From: Hydrogenimonas sp.
GTDB taxonomy: Bacteria > Campylobacterota > Campylobacteria > Campylobacterales > Hydrogenimonadaceae
Direction: 5' to 3'
DNA length: 64,000 nt
Assembly (NCBI GenBank): GCA_003945285.1
Contig: AP019005.1
Coordinates: forward strand, 1,688,001 to 1,752,000
The notes beneath the pieces were generated by a model. It did no database searches, was not told where the DNA came from, and saw only the letters and a list, made by a program, of their open reading frames with translations. Positions 8,599-18,129 of this stretch are shown one piece after another (position 1 is the stretch's first letter; the number at the start of each line of letters is the position of its first letter). The position numbers were made by a program, and so were the translations under genes.

Positions 8599-9300
8599 CT
8601 ATACCTTGGCGAGGTACTGCATCCCCTCCGCCGCTTCGGATGCGCTGAATACCGTGGTGGCCCCCAGTTTTCTCGCGGTATCTGAGAGTGCTTTGAGCTG
8701 TTCGTCCGTCGCACCGCTTAGCGCCTTCACGCGCGCCATCGCGCTTTCGAAATCCACGGCGAATTTCAGCGGGGCGGCTACCGTGATGCCAAGGGCTATT
8801 TTGTCGCTTATGGTACTTTTGAGTTCGGCGCGCTTTCGAAGATTCGCGTCGATGGCAAGTTTATACCGATTGATGCTTTCGATCGTTTTGCCGATTTTCG
8901 CAATACTTCTATCGGTTCTTTCGGCTTCAAGCCGCGCTTGTTTGAGCCGGTCGGCCACTTTGATCTTGTGTGCGTTCAGCCCGCTGATTTTTCTGCCGGT
9001 TTCTGCGAGTTTGCGCTTGAGCGCGTCTATTTCATCCTGAGACTTCGCTGTGGAGAGTTTGATTTTGATAGCGGATCGTTTTTTGTAAAGCGCGTCGATG
9101 GTCTTTTGTAGCGTCGAGAGTCTGTCGGAGGCTTTCTTGACATCGATATTATCCTCAATCAGCTTCAAACGCCTATTCTTCAGCCTGGAAACGGTCGAGC
9201 CGATTTTATCGATACTTTTTATCGCACGCCCTGCCGCAAGCTCGACACCCGCGGCACTCATTCCCAAAACTATGGAAAGCCCCATCGTTTTTATCGACAT
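8599..9300 (-). pseudogene. truncated phage tail tape-measure protein fragment
   Basis: The 233 residues are the N-terminal part of a tail tape-measure protein. A helical coiled-coil stretch (about 20-165) is followed by the start of the TP901-type core, recognisable as FESAMARVKALSGATDEQLK and TVFSASEAAEGMQYLA. The frame stops immediately after AEGMQYLAKV, where intact proteins continue for hundreds of residues, so this is a 3'-truncated remnant. No other phage gene (head, tail, integrase) lies nearby. Inverted repeats at 8487-8510 and 9574-9596 flank the segment. It is most likely a scar of a lost prophage or of a transposition event. Confidence 0.75.
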
Positions 9301-9329
9301 CCACGACCCTTCTGTGCTATACTATTTTC

Positions 9330-9548
9330 ATGAAACCGTTGATCAGACGCACCATGTTTATGCTGAACACTTCAAAGCACGCGCTGTTTTGGCACTGGCT
9401 TTTGACGTTCGTCATTTTGGTTTCCGTTACAGGCATGCCGGTAGGATCGGCACTATTGGCAGTGCCTGCACTGATTTTGACTACCATAGCCACAAGCCTG
9501 CTCGATCTGATCCTGGAGCCCTTCGGCCTAAGCTCCTTCGACCTGTAA
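9330..9548 (+). CDS. small hypothetical membrane protein
   Basis: A 72-residue frame, MKPLIRRTMFMLNTSKHALF followed by two hydrophobic stretches (about 21-44 and 45-66), could encode a small two-pass inner-membrane protein. It lies divergently from the tape-measure fragment with 29 bases between start codons. No domain is recognised and no strong ribosome site is visible. It could be a phage-derived small membrane protein or a chance frame. Confidence 0.4.
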   Translation: MKPLIRRTMFMLNTSKHALFWHWLLTFVILVSVTGMPVGSALLAVPALILTTIATSLLDLILEPFGLSSFDL

Positions 9549-9573
9549 CCGTTCCGACTCCTTCGGGCAGGAG

Positions 9574-9596
9574 GGGTCTGGTGATAATGACCATGT
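9574..9596. repeat. inverted repeat right of the phage fragment
   Basis: Inverted partner of 8487-8510. Just before it, the sequence CCTTCGGGCAGGAG is the reverse complement of CTCCTGCCCGAAGG inside the palindromic element at 6815-7041, tying this spot to the same repeat family. Confidence 0.5.
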
Positions 9597-9697
9597 TGGC
9601 TTTTAAAGGAAATCTAGGTTTCAGGGCGGACAGTACTCGGCATGGACCAGTATAGTCGGCTTAAAACACTATCATTAGAAACATCAAACTACAAACC

Positions 9698-9720
9698 GGG
9701 GGCAAAATTCAAATGCCCCC
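9698..9720 (-). terminator. hairpin downstream of the P-type ATPase gene
   Basis: A seven-base perfect stem, GGGGGCA (9698-9704) with TGCCCCC (9714-9720), lies eight bases past the ATPase stop on the minus strand. It is followed on that strand by T-rich sequence, though not an unbroken T-run. Probably an intrinsic terminator. Confidence 0.5.
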
Positions 9721-9728
9721 TTCCCATC

Positions 9729-12416
9729 TTACCCCCTCCGCTCCATTTTTCTGACAACGAACTTCTCCAGCTCCACAAGAAAGAATACACTGGAGGCGAC
9801 GACGATTATTCGAAGCCACACTTCGGGCTCTATCGGTACGGTTCCGAACAGCGTATTCATCGGCGGCAGGTAGGTAAATGCCGTCTGAAGCAGCAGCAGG
9901 ACGGCTATCGCATAAAGAACGTAACGGTTTCCCGTTAGTCCCTGCAGGCTGAAAGATGAGGCGTTGATGTAGCGGGCGTTGAAGAGGTAGAATATCTCGA
10001 ACATCACGAGTGTGTTTACCGCGACGGTTCTGGCGTGCTCTATGGGTGCTCCGTTTTGCTGCTCCCATATGAAAAGGCCGAATGTTCCGGCCATCAGAAT
10101 GACTGAGACGAAGAGTATGCGCCAGAGCAGATAGGCGTCGATTATCGGGGCTTTGGCATCTCTCGGCGGGCGGCTCATAACATCCGGTTCGGGCGGTTCG
10201 AAGGCGAGTGAGAGGGCCAGTGTGACGGCGGTTACCATGTTTACCCAGAGTATCTGTACAGGCGTGAGCGGAAGCTGCTGGAAACCAAGGATTATGGCTC
10301 CCAGAATTATGAGCGCTTCGCCGCCGTTGGTGGGCAGGATGAAAAGAATCGCCTTTTTGAGGTTGTCATATACCGTACGCCCCTCTTCGACTGCGTGTTT
10401 GATGGATGCGAAGTTGTCGTCTGCCAGTACTATTTCCGCCGCCTCCTTGGCCGCTTCAGTGCCGTTTTGCCCCATCGCTATGCCTACGTCTGCGCGCTTT
10501 AGAGCCGGTGCGTCGTTCACCCCGTCCCCAGTCATCGCGACTATCCCGCCCTGCTCCTGAAGCAGCTCCACGAGAACCAGCTTGTGCTCCGGGCTTACGC
10601 GCGCATATACATCCACCCGTCCCACGACATCTCTTAGCTCATCTCTGCCCATCGAGTCGATATGCTCTCCCGTTATCGCCTCTTCGCTGTTTTTCAGCCC
10701 CAGTTTCGCGGCTATGGCGAGCGCGGTGGATGCGTGGTCTCCGGTTATCATCTTGACTCTTATGCCGGCGTTTCTGCACGCTTTTACCGCCTCTATCGCC
10801 TCGACTCTCGGAGGATCGATCATGCCGAACATTCCGACCATTATGAAGCCCTCTTTCACATCATCAAAAAGAAGTGCGGTTTTGGAAAAATCGGTATATT
10901 TCATAGCCAGCGCTATTATCCTCTGCCCATGCTGCGCGAGCTCCTCTATTTTGCCGTTCCAGTAGCCCTCGTCCAGCGTGGATGCGGAGCCGTCGTCTAG
11001 CATCTGCCGGTCACACATTCGAAGCAGGCTCTCCGGGGCCCCTTTTACCACTATGAAAGCCTCTTTCTCGTGGGAGTGGTGGAGAGAGGCCATAAACTTG
11101 TGCTCCGACTCGAACGGTATGAGGTCGACTCTTGGGTACTCTTTTCTAACTTCGTCTATATCGACTCCGAGCTTCATGGCCGAAACGAGAAGCGCACCCT
11201 CCATCGGGTCGCCGTGAACTCTCCACCCCTCCTCACCCTTCTCGAGCTCCGCATCGCTGCACAAAACCGCGTAGCGGGCCATCTTCTTCAAAACCTTGAA
11301 TTCGGAAGGGTCCGAGCTTCTTCCATCCACCAGAAGATCGCCGTGCGGATCATACCCTGTCCCTGTCAGCTCGAAGAGCCGCTCCGCGGCGGCTATGTTT
11401 CTGACCGTCATCTCGTTTTTGGTAAGAGTTCCGGTCTTGTCGGAGCAGATAACCGTTACCGCTCCAAGCGTCTCCACCGCCGGAAGCCTTCTTATGATGG
11501 CGTTTCTCTTCGCCATACGCTGCACCCCGATGGCCAGCGTTATCGTCATGATGGCCGGAAGCCCCTCCGGTATCGCCGCGACCGCGAGGCTGACAGACGC
11601 CATAAACATCTCGACCGCATCGTAGCCCCTTAGAAGGTAGCCGAACGCGAATGTCACTGCGGCGATGAGAAGTATAGCCAGGCTGAGCCAGCGCCCGAAC
11701 TGCGCCATCTGTCGAAGCAGCGGTGTCGTGACGCTCTCGACCTCCGAAACCATCGTGCTTATCTGCCCTATCTCGGTATCGGCCCCGGTAGCGACTACAA
11801 CCCCGGCACCCTGCCCGTGTGTCACTATGGTGCCAGAATAGGCCATGCAGAGCCTATCGCCCACTACACTCTCTTCGGGTACAGGTTCCGTCTCTTTCTC
11901 GACCGGCAGCGACTCTCCGGTAAGGGCCGCCTCCTGAATCTGCAGACCCTTGACCCTGAATAGCCTGAGGTCGGCCGGCACCCTGTCGCCAGACTGAAGA
12001 AGAACGACGTCGCCCGGCACGAGCTCTTCCGCCGGTATGGTTATATGGCGTCCGTCACGCACGACAAGGGCGTTTGCCGAGAGCATCTTTTTTATCGCCT
12101 CGAGAGCATCTTCGGCCTTCCCCTCCTGTATGAAGCCGATGATTGCGTTCAAAACCACCACACCGACTATTACAGCGGTGTCTACGATGTGGCCCAGCAT
12201 AGCGGTAACCGCTGCGGCCGCAAGCAGAACGTATATCAGAATATCGTGAAACTGCAGGAGAAATCTTACGAGAGGGCCGCGTTTTTTCGGCTCCGGAAGG
12301 CTGTTTGGACCGTACTTTTCGAGTCTGAGCCTTGCCTCTTCGCGGCTCAGGCCGTCACTTGAGGTTTCGAGCTCTTTGAAAACGGTATCTATATCTTTTG
12401 TATGCCATTTTTCCAT
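9729..12416 (-). CDS. P-type cation-transporting ATPase (type IIA, SERCA-like)
   Basis: An 895-residue inner-membrane pump that uses ATP to move cations. It has the actuator TGES (167-170), phosphorylation motif D326-KTGT, the M4 motif PEGLP (283-287) typical of the type II calcium/sodium pumps, and the hinge [11 protein letters not shown]. An N-terminal cation-ATPase domain and a six-helix C-terminal cation-ATPase domain are complete. The start at 12416 (MEKWHTKD) follows an AAAGGGGG ribosome site; a longer frame to 12560 would add 48 residues with no family resemblance. PEGLP plus overall pattern favour calcium export, but bacterial relatives include sodium or manganese pumps, so the ion is uncertain. 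It is probably monocistronic. Confidence 0.92.
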   Translation of the reverse strand: MEKWHTKDIDTVFKELETSSDGLSREEARLRLEKYGPNSLPEPKKRGPLVRFLLQFHDILIYVLLAAAAVTAMLGHIVDTAVIVGVVVLNAIIGFIQEGKAEDALEAIKKMLSANALVVRDGRHITIPAEELVPGDVVLLQSGDRVPADLRLFRVKGLQIQEAALTGESLPVEKETEPVPEESVVGDRLCMAYSGTIVTHGQGAGVVVATGADTEIGQISTMVSEVESVTTPLLRQMAQFGRWLSLAILLIAAVTFAFGYLLRGYDAVEMFMASVSLAVAAIPEGLPAIMTITLAIGVQRMAKRNAIIRRLPAVETLGAVTVICSDKTGTLTKNEMTVRNIAAAERLFELTGTGYDPHGDLLVDGRSSDPSEFKVLKKMARYAVLCSDAELEKGEEGWRVHGDPMEGALLVSAMKLGVDIDEVRKEYPRVDLIPFESEHKFMASLHHSHEKEAFIVVKGAPESLLRMCDRQMLDDGSASTLDEGYWNGKIEELAQHGQRIIALAMKYTDFSKTALLFDDVKEGFIMVGMFGMIDPPRVEAIEAVKACRNAGIRVKMITGDHASTALAIAAKLGLKNSEEAITGEHIDSMGRDELRDVVGRVDVYARVSPEHKLVLVELLQEQGGIVAMTGDGVNDAPALKRADVGIAMGQNGTEAAKEAAEIVLADDNFASIKHAVEEGRTVYDNLKKAILFILPTNGGEALIILGAIILGFQQLPLTPVQILWVNMVTAVTLALSLAFEPPEPDVMSRPPRDAKAPIIDAYLLWRILFVSVILMAGTFGLFIWEQQNGAPIEHARTVAVNTLVMFEIFYLFNARYINASSFSLQGLTGNRYVLYAIAVLLLLQTAFTYLPPMNTLFGTVPIEPEVWLRIIVVASSVFFLVELEKFVVRKMERRG

Positions 12417-12540
12417 CTGCGCCCCCTTTGGAGTTGAACCCGAATCTCGAAATAGAGATAGAAGAGCATGAATAGCCGGACAAACGGCAACCGAAGATCT
12501 ATCGATAAAGATTATATCACATAAAGTGCGGGGATTTGAG

Positions 12541-14394
12541 TTAGAAGTAATAGGCCCCAAGAATGGCGAAGGTCTGTTCGTCGTACTCTCTTCCCCCCTC
12601 TTTCCGCTCTATATAGCTGTACCTGAAGTTGAGCGACAGGTTCTGTTTGAGTCTGAAGTTCTGTGAGAGAGTCACTATATTCTGACCGACTCCCCCTTCG
12701 TAGAGTTTGTATTTATACTCCACCCTCGTATTGGTGTTGCGGCTGTACCTGTCTACGACCGCACCCATCGCCAGATCGACGGCCGCTACGGCTCTGCTGT
12801 CGGCCGCATAGATCTGCGGGTCGACCATAGCGTACAGGTAGCCGTAGTCGTTTCCCGCTCCGTAGCCGGCACCCACGCTGAAGCCGAACCTGCTTTGCGA
12901 GTCGAGATACTCCCGGTCCCACCCGATATTTGTCCGCCACGATATCTCGGTGAAGAAACGGTCCGACTGTGTAATCGACTCTATGGAGAGGATTGTCGCC
13001 TTCTGCAGGCGGACCCTGCTCTTTTGGGCATACCCCTCGATATTCAGAAACTCTATCTGCGTACCTCTGAGGAAGCCGTAGAGAGGATCTGCAAGATCGT
13101 GATATGCGGTGCGGATACCGAAAAAGAGAGTACCCTCGGACTTCAGGGTGCCTGCACCCAGCAGCACTCTCCTTGCCCTGTGGCTCTTCAGCGGGTCCGG
13201 CGGCCTTGCCGGCTCCACTTTTTCTGCACTTCTGCCCAGTTTCGCCCTCGTAGAGGTCAGGTAGTGAAAGAGCTCAAGGTAGCGATCTTTTTCAAGCTCC
13301 CCTTTCTGATAGCGGTACTGGGTCAGCTCTATAGCCGCCTCGAGTATGTGCCTTCTCTTGTCGAGAGACCTTTTTGCAAAACTGGCCTCTTCACAATCAG
13401 TTTCCCCGACGGCCAACCTTTTTGAAATATCTATATCCTCCTCGTCCAGAACCATTTTGTATGCCTCTATTCTGCTCCTCTTAGAGGGTCTGTAGCCTGA
13501 GGATGTCACAAGCCCGCTATCGTTTGCGGCGTGTACGGTCTCAAGAGGTATCACCTCGAACAGAAACCTCTCTCTAAGGCTAACTTCCGGCCGTGCCGCT
13601 TCCAGGAGCCACAGCATCTCGTAGGAGCAGTTGTCGGTAAAGAAGTAGTACGACGACCTGACATCCTTCACCTCCCATATATGCTCGAACATCCTGAGTG
13701 TCTCGTTTCTGTCCAGGTCCAGGTCGTACTCCCAGATGTCCCTGTTTTCCGTGTCGCGGTACTCTTTGAGCTTATCGTAGTACGGGAGCAGCGAGTAGCG
13801 GCCGTAATAGCCGCCGAAAAGCCCCTTGATCGCGAAGATGACACCGTTCTCTTTCGAGGGGTCCGCATCGGCCGCGTAGTTTACGGCGTATGAAAGAAGC
13901 CTGGAGTTGTAGGATGAGTTTACTCTCAAAAAGGTGTGTCCGAACATCGATGCGGGGGAGTTTATATGGGCCGAAGGGAATACGAGGGTGGCCGAAACCG
14001 GATCGACTCTTTCCAAAATCTCCTCATACTCCCTGCACTCGACCTGCGGCAGCCCATTAAGGCCGAGACGCTCTTTCAGCCACCTCTTTCTTGCGGGGAA
14101 TCGGCAGGCCGTGGAGTTGTCATCGAAGCGTGTTTCGTTGTAGAGGGCTTCCAGTGTAGCCAGAAGCTCATCTTTTTTTGAAAACCTTCCGTTTGGGGAG
14201 ATGAAGAAGGCGGGGTCCTCTATTTCGCTCTTCTCTCCGTCGAAATGGAGCAGCAAAGACCAGTATCTCTCTTCATATACACCCTCTTCGACAGCTTTCA
14301 GGGCAGCCTTTTCGAGGTCGCCTGAAAAGAGGGCGGTAACAAAAAGCAGGAGTATAGGAAGCAGAGACTTTTTTATGGGACGATCCTGTTGCAT
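12541..14394 (-). CDS. DUF4105 domain-containing exported protein
   Basis: The 617-residue protein starts with a signal peptide (KKSLLPILLLFVTALFSG). The DUF4105 (Lnb N-terminal periplasmic) region spans about 110-330, with SATLVFPSAHINSPASMFGH and FFTDNCSYEMLWLLEAARP. The conserved H in MFGHTFLRV and C in TDNCSYE fit a papain-like (NlpC/P60-related) catalytic pair, which is an inference. The C-terminal 200 residues are rich in aromatic beta strands and end in YYF, suggesting an outer-membrane beta-barrel. It lies 36 bases downstream of the DUF3015 gene and the two are very probably co-transcribed. DUF4105 and DUF3015 proteins occur together in other proteobacteria, but their role is not established. 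Confidence 0.85.
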   Translation of the reverse strand: MQQDRPIKKSLLPILLLFVTALFSGDLEKAALKAVEEGVYEERYWSLLLHFDGEKSEIEDPAFFISPNGRFSKKDELLATLEALYNETRFDDNSTACRFPARKRWLKERLGLNGLPQVECREYEEILERVDPVSATLVFPSAHINSPASMFGHTFLRVNSSYNSRLLSYAVNYAADADPSKENGVIFAIKGLFGGYYGRYSLLPYYDKLKEYRDTENRDIWEYDLDLDRNETLRMFEHIWEVKDVRSSYYFFTDNCSYEMLWLLEAARPEVSLRERFLFEVIPLETVHAANDSGLVTSSGYRPSKRSRIEAYKMVLDEEDIDISKRLAVGETDCEEASFAKRSLDKRRHILEAAIELTQYRYQKGELEKDRYLELFHYLTSTRAKLGRSAEKVEPARPPDPLKSHRARRVLLGAGTLKSEGTLFFGIRTAYHDLADPLYGFLRGTQIEFLNIEGYAQKSRVRLQKATILSIESITQSDRFFTEISWRTNIGWDREYLDSQSRFGFSVGAGYGAGNDYGYLYAMVDPQIYAADSRAVAAVDLAMGAVVDRYSRNTNTRVEYKYKLYEGGVGQNIVTLSQNFRLKQNLSLNFRYSYIERKEGGREYDEQTFAILGAYYF

Positions 14395-14430
14395 GGAGTC
14401 GGACGGAGGCGAAAATACGCCTCCGCTAAA

Positions 14431-14874
14431 TCAGTTGATTGCGGTTATAGTGTCGAGAACGTCAGCCATCTCAACATTTTTGCTTGCATATATTCTGTTG
14501 TAGTTGGCCTGAAGCGTGGAAGCAAAAGACTCTTTGTCCTGTACTTCGAGAAGCTCCGCGAGAGTATCGAGTGTTTCACCCTCTCCCATAGCTATCTCTT
14601 TTGCAAGAGTGTCCATATTGGAAGCTACGAACTCCTGGGCTCTCTCATTCATGACCAGCTTGGTCTTTTTACATCCGAGAGTACCGCTTGTAATACCGAA
14701 AGTCTGGTTTCCGGAAGTTCCGTTGGTAGTCGCCTGGAGAGCCAGCATAACGGCTGAGCTGTCATCTTTTATTAGCATAGCGCCGAGTCCGCAGCCTGTC
14801 TGGCTGTTTACACCTGCGAATGCAGTCGATCCGATTACAGCGGCAGCTGTAAGAGAAACTAGGATTTTTTTCAT
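14431..14874 (-). CDS. DUF3015 family secreted protein
   Basis: A 147-residue exported protein with signal peptide MKKILVSLTAAAVIGSTAFA. The mature part shows the DUF3015 signature: an early TGCGLGAMLI, then GTSGNQTFGITSGTLGCKK. The two cysteines probably form a disulphide in the periplasm. An AAGGAG ribosome site precedes the ATG closely. It is the first gene of a two-gene unit with the DUF4105 gene and has a long leader with unusual paired segments (see 14925-15080). Function unknown. Confidence 0.88.
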   Translation of the reverse strand: MKKILVSLTAAAVIGSTAFAGVNSQTGCGLGAMLIKDDSSAVMLALQATTNGTSGNQTFGITSGTLGCKKTKLVMNERAQEFVASNMDTLAKEIAMGEGETLDTLAELLEVQDKESFASTLQANYNRIYASKNVEMADVLDTITAIN

Positions 14875-14924
14875 TTTTACTCCTTCTTTTCGGTTTTAAT
14901 ATCAAAACCTTACTGTTGGACTTT

Positions 14925-15080
14925 CACCGCACTCCGAATGCACATCGGCAAGCCTTTGAAGAGGCCCGGGGAGTCGAAGAGTCGTCTGAAATGTTCTTAT
15001 CAAGGGAGTAAGAGTCCATATATGACGATTCTCATATACCGGCACCGACAAGACCTCTTTAAAGTCCTTGGAGTGCGACT
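14925..15080 (-). ncRNA. candidate structured leader of the DUF3015 gene
   Basis: On the plus strand, GGACTTT and GCACTCC near 14925-14936 are complementary to AAAGTCC and GGAGTGC near 15062-15078. The order A-B-A'-B' means both pairings together would form a pseudoknot-like fold in the leader RNA. The stretch GGTGAAAGTCC looks superficially like part of a cobalamin riboswitch, but the rest of that motif is absent. This is a weak but specific prediction. Confidence 0.3.
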
Positions 15081-15177
15081 GCCGTCACCTACAATCAACC
15101 CCCAATAGATTTAACCCATATCGGTTCAAAACCGACAAATAATTTTATTACCTGCTTTATTAAAAGAGGTTAATAGC

Positions 15178-15202
15178 TGTATGATTGCGGTGCAATCATA
15201 CA
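15178..15202 (-). terminator. perfect 11-bp hairpin downstream of hypA
   Basis: TGTATGATTGC and GCAATCATACA pair without mismatch around a three-base loop. It lies 56 bases past the hypA stop on the minus strand. There is no T-run after it, so it may be a transcript-stabilising hairpin or a binding site as easily as a terminator. Confidence 0.45.
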
Positions 15203-15257
15203 ACTCAGTATCATTTCGTAACACAGTAGATCACCGTATATGCCGCTCGCCATCCTC

Positions 15258-15599
15258 TCACTCCATCTCCAGGCGCATCAGGAACATATCTTCACCGTCG
15301 ATTATGCGCACAAGAGCGCTTCCGCATCTTGGGCAGGAGTAGTCGTGTTCGCTCAAAACGGACTCTTTCGAACATTCGCTGCAGAAGATAACGACAGGCT
15401 GTATCTGTATGACGAACTCTGCCGAGTCGCAGATAGTCCTCTCTTTGAATGTGTTGAAGGCTGTTTCCAGAAGATGCGGCTCTACACCGCTCAACACACC
15501 TATTTTAACCTCTATCCGGGTGATTTTTTCGGCCTCGTTGGTCCTTGCGTGCTCCTCGCACTGATCCAGCAGGGCCTGCACTATGGAGTATTCGTGCAT
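15258..15599 (-). CDS. hypA: hydrogenase nickel incorporation protein HypA
   Basis: HypA delivers nickel to the hydrogenase large subunit with HypB. The 113-residue length is typical. The N-terminal Ni site MHEYSIV (H2) is intact, and the zinc site is formed by CSEC and CPRC, about 80-100. It is the last gene of a leftward hyp operon, 70 bases after hypE. In Helicobacter HypA also serves urease; no urease genes are in this window. Confidence 0.96.
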   Translation of the reverse strand: MHEYSIVQALLDQCEEHARTNEAEKITRIEVKIGVLSGVEPHLLETAFNTFKERTICDSAEFVIQIQPVVIFCSECSKESVLSEHDYSCPRCGSALVRIIDGEDMFLMRLEME

Positions 15600-15669
15600 A
15601 CGACTCCTTTCATAACGCTGCCTGAAGCGTGGTTCACGGAGCGCGTAGTTGATGTTTCACTACTCCCTT

Positions 15670-16674
15670 TCAACAGATTCTCGGCAGCAGTTCGCCTTTC
15701 GGAAGCTCCAGATACCTGCTGCTTCCCCACGGACTCCGGAGTATCACCTTTCCCCTCTTCTCCCGGCTGACACTCCCTATGATCGATGCGTCGGCGCAGA
15801 AGGGGTATTCGCTCAGAGACTCCAGCGCCAGGGTCGCATCATCGGGATGGACGGAGATGATGAAAGTCCCCTCGTTCGCCAGATCGTACGGTTCGAAGCC
15901 GAGCATTTCGCAGATTCCGCGCACCTCTTCGCATACCGGCAGCTGCTCCTCCTCTATCTCGATGCAGAGCCCGCTCGCTTCGGCCCATTCGTTCAAAACC
16001 GCGGCCAGCCCCCCTCTGGTGGCGTCGCGCATGGCCCTGATGCGTACACCGGAGTCTATCATCGCCTCTACGGCTGGCCAGAGCGTTTCGCAGTCGCTCT
16101 TCAGATCGCTCTGAAGGTCTATCCCCTCTCGTGCCATCATAATCGCGGCGCCGTGCCTGCCTATGTCGCGTGATACTATGATAACGTCGTCCACCCGGAG
16201 GTTGTGGGCGCTTATCCCCTCACTCCGCAGCTCGCCTATGCCCGATGTGTTTATGAAGATTCCGTCCGCCGATCCTCTCGGAACCACTTTCGTGTCGCCG
16301 CAGACAATCTTTGCGCCGCTCTTTTCGAGCTCCTTCGCCATACTCTCCACTATCTTTTCCAGATCGCCGAAAGCGAACCCCTCCTCTATGATGAATCCGG
16401 CACTAAGCCATAGAGGTTTCGCCCCCATCATCGCCAGGTCGTTCACCGTACCGGCCACGGCCAGTTTCCCTATATCCCCGCCTCCGAAAAAGATGGGACT
16501 TACGGTAAACGAGTCGGTTGTGAAGGCGATCTTCCCCTCAGGTTTCAAAACTGCCGCATCTTCGGCAGCGGTCAGAATATCGTTCGAAAAGTGCTTGTAG
16601 AAGAGGCCGTGGATCAGGCTGTTCATCTCCTCTCCGCCTCCGCCCTGGCTGAGCTGTATCTCTTTTCCGCTCAT
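15670..16674 (-). CDS. hypE: carbamoyl-dehydratase HypE
   Basis: HypE accepts the carbamoyl group from HypF on its C-terminal cysteine and dehydrates it with ATP to a thiocyanate that becomes the cyanide ligand of the NiFe(CN)2CO site. The 334-residue protein ends PRIC, the exact family C-terminus, and carries the N-terminal ATP-binding region with FTTDSF and the PurM/AIR-synthase fold. Its start overlaps the hypD stop by four bases, so translation is coupled. Confidence 0.97.
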   Translation of the reverse strand: MSGKEIQLSQGGGGEEMNSLIHGLFYKHFSNDILTAAEDAAVLKPEGKIAFTTDSFTVSPIFFGGGDIGKLAVAGTVNDLAMMGAKPLWLSAGFIIEEGFAFGDLEKIVESMAKELEKSGAKIVCGDTKVVPRGSADGIFINTSGIGELRSEGISAHNLRVDDVIIVSRDIGRHGAAIMMAREGIDLQSDLKSDCETLWPAVEAMIDSGVRIRAMRDATRGGLAAVLNEWAEASGLCIEIEEEQLPVCEEVRGICEMLGFEPYDLANEGTFIISVHPDDATLALESLSEYPFCADASIIGSVSREKRGKVILRSPWGSSRYLELPKGELLPRIC

Positions 16675-17801
16675 GAGACTCCTCCGAAACGGTAATATGC
16701 GTTACACGCTCCCTCGCTGCTCACCATGCAGCTTCCAAGCGGTGTGTTCGGCGTACACGCTTTGCCGAACACCCTGCACTCGTACGGTTTGGCCAACCCT
16801 TTGAGGATAGTGCCGCATATACAGAGTTTGTGGTCGTCTATCGGCTCATGGGAGAGATAGTCGGCAAAGACAGCTTCCGCATCGAAATCTCTGTACTCGT
16901 CGCGCAGCCTGAGTGCACTCTTTTCAATATCTCCTATTCCGCGCCACCTGAAGCTCTCTCTCACCTCCATGGTCTCTTCGATCATCCGTTGTGCCGCAAC
17001 GTTTCCTTCGCGGCTTACGGAACGGCTGTACTGCACCTCCACTTCGGCGCGCCCCTCTATCTTCTGCTTCACTATCATGGCTATGGAGTGCATGACGTCG
17101 ACCGGCTCAAATCCGCTTACGACCACCGGTGTGCTGTACTTTTCGGGAAAGGGTTCGTAGATTTTGGAGCCGGTTATGACGCTGACGTGTGCAGGTCCTA
17201 TGAAGGCGTCTATTTTCGCCTCCTCATCGGCCATGAGTATATGCATGGGCGGCGGTACCAGCACATGGTTTATATGGAAAAAGAGATTTTTGACCCCCTC
17301 TTTCACCGCCCTCTTTATCACGGCGGCGGTCATGGGTGTGGTGGTCTCGAAACCTATGGCGAAATAGACAACCCTTTTTTCGGGATTGCTTTTCGCTATC
17401 TCTATGAGATCCAGCGGACTGTAGAGCGAGCGGATGTCACGCCCCTTCGCCCGCTCGTTCGCCAGCGAGCTCCCGCTTCCCGGAACACGTATCATATCTC
17501 CCAGTGTACAGAGTATGACACCATCGATATTGGCAAGCTCCACAGCATTGTCGATCCGCTCTTTGGGCATTATGCAGACTGGACAGCCTGGACCGTGCAC
17601 GAACTCTATGTTTTCGGGAAGAAGCTGGTTCAATCCGTACTTCATAATGGTATGGGTATGCCCGCCGCAAACCTCCATAATATGCAGAGGCTCCCTGAGT
17701 CTCTTCGCATCTTCGGCAATGAGCGCGGCAAGCCCCTTTATCGTTGCCGGGTCGCGGAAGCGGTCATAGAGATCTCTCAACTGCAGGGTTTTCATACTCA
17801 T
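16671..17801 (-). CDS. hypD: hydrogenase formation protein HypD
   Basis: HypD is the iron-sulphur scaffold on which, with HypC, the Fe(CN)2CO unit is assembled. Conserved motifs are MEVCGGHTHTI (about 43-53), GPGCPVC (about 70-76) and the C-terminal cluster of cysteines (CICGTILKG, CRVFGKACTP, LGSCMVSSEGAC) that binds the [4Fe-4S] cluster. The 376-residue length is normal. It overlaps both hypC (start) and hypE (stop) by four bases. Confidence 0.97.
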   Translation of the reverse strand: MSMKTLQLRDLYDRFRDPATIKGLAALIAEDAKRLREPLHIMEVCGGHTHTIMKYGLNQLLPENIEFVHGPGCPVCIMPKERIDNAVELANIDGVILCTLGDMIRVPGSGSSLANERAKGRDIRSLYSPLDLIEIAKSNPEKRVVYFAIGFETTTPMTAAVIKRAVKEGVKNLFFHINHVLVPPPMHILMADEEAKIDAFIGPAHVSVITGSKIYEPFPEKYSTPVVVSGFEPVDVMHSIAMIVKQKIEGRAEVEVQYSRSVSREGNVAAQRMIEETMEVRESFRWRGIGDIEKSALRLRDEYRDFDAEAVFADYLSHEPIDDHKLCICGTILKGLAKPYECRVFGKACTPNTPLGSCMVSSEGACNAYYRFGGVS

Positions 17802-18082
17802 GTAACCGCCGAGCAGTTGTCATCTTCTTCTATCACCCGCCTCTTCTGCTCCTCGTCCATCAGGGCGAGAATCTCTTTGTAGGTCTCGATGGATGCAAGA
17901 GCATCCTCCTCGTCGATTATGTTCATCGCATAACCTATATGGATAAGAACATAATCGCCCTCTTTAACCTCATCGGCGATAAAATCGATACCCACTTTTC
18001 TCTTGACACCCATGGTATCGACCACGGCAGTCACCTCGTCCCTGTCGATCTTTACAACTTTACTGGGAATAGAAAGACACAC
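17798..18082 (-). CDS. hypC: hydrogenase maturation chaperone HypC
   Basis: HypC carries the iron unit between HypD and the large-subunit precursor. It begins MCLSIPSKVV, in which the exposed Cys2 after methionine removal is the functional residue, and is 94 residues long with an acidic C-terminal extension. It overlaps hypD by four bases and lies 47 bases after hypB. Confidence 0.97.
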   Translation of the reverse strand: MCLSIPSKVVKIDRDEVTAVVDTMGVKRKVGIDFIADEVKEGDYVLIHIGYAMNIIDEEDALASIETYKEILALMDEEQKRRVIEEDDNCSAVT

Positions 18083-18129
18083 AACTCACCCCCTCCAAAA
18101 ATTTCACTTCTCACTTCTCACTAAAAAAC

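Larger units (their letters stand above)
14875..15257. other. 383-base intergenic region between DUF3015 and hypA
   Basis: This gap lies upstream of the DUF3015 gene and downstream of hypA on the same (minus) strand. It contains a perfect hairpin that may end the hyp operon (15178-15202), a smaller hairpin TCGGTTCAAAACCGA at 15121-15135, and two interleaved pairs of complementary segments in the DUF3015 leader (14925-15080). No gene is seen. Confidence 0.7.

Noticed and set aside
14905-15080. Cobalamin riboswitch ahead of DUF3015
   Set aside because: Only GGTGAAAGTCC and AGTAAGG resemble the motif; the B12 box and remaining core are missing.
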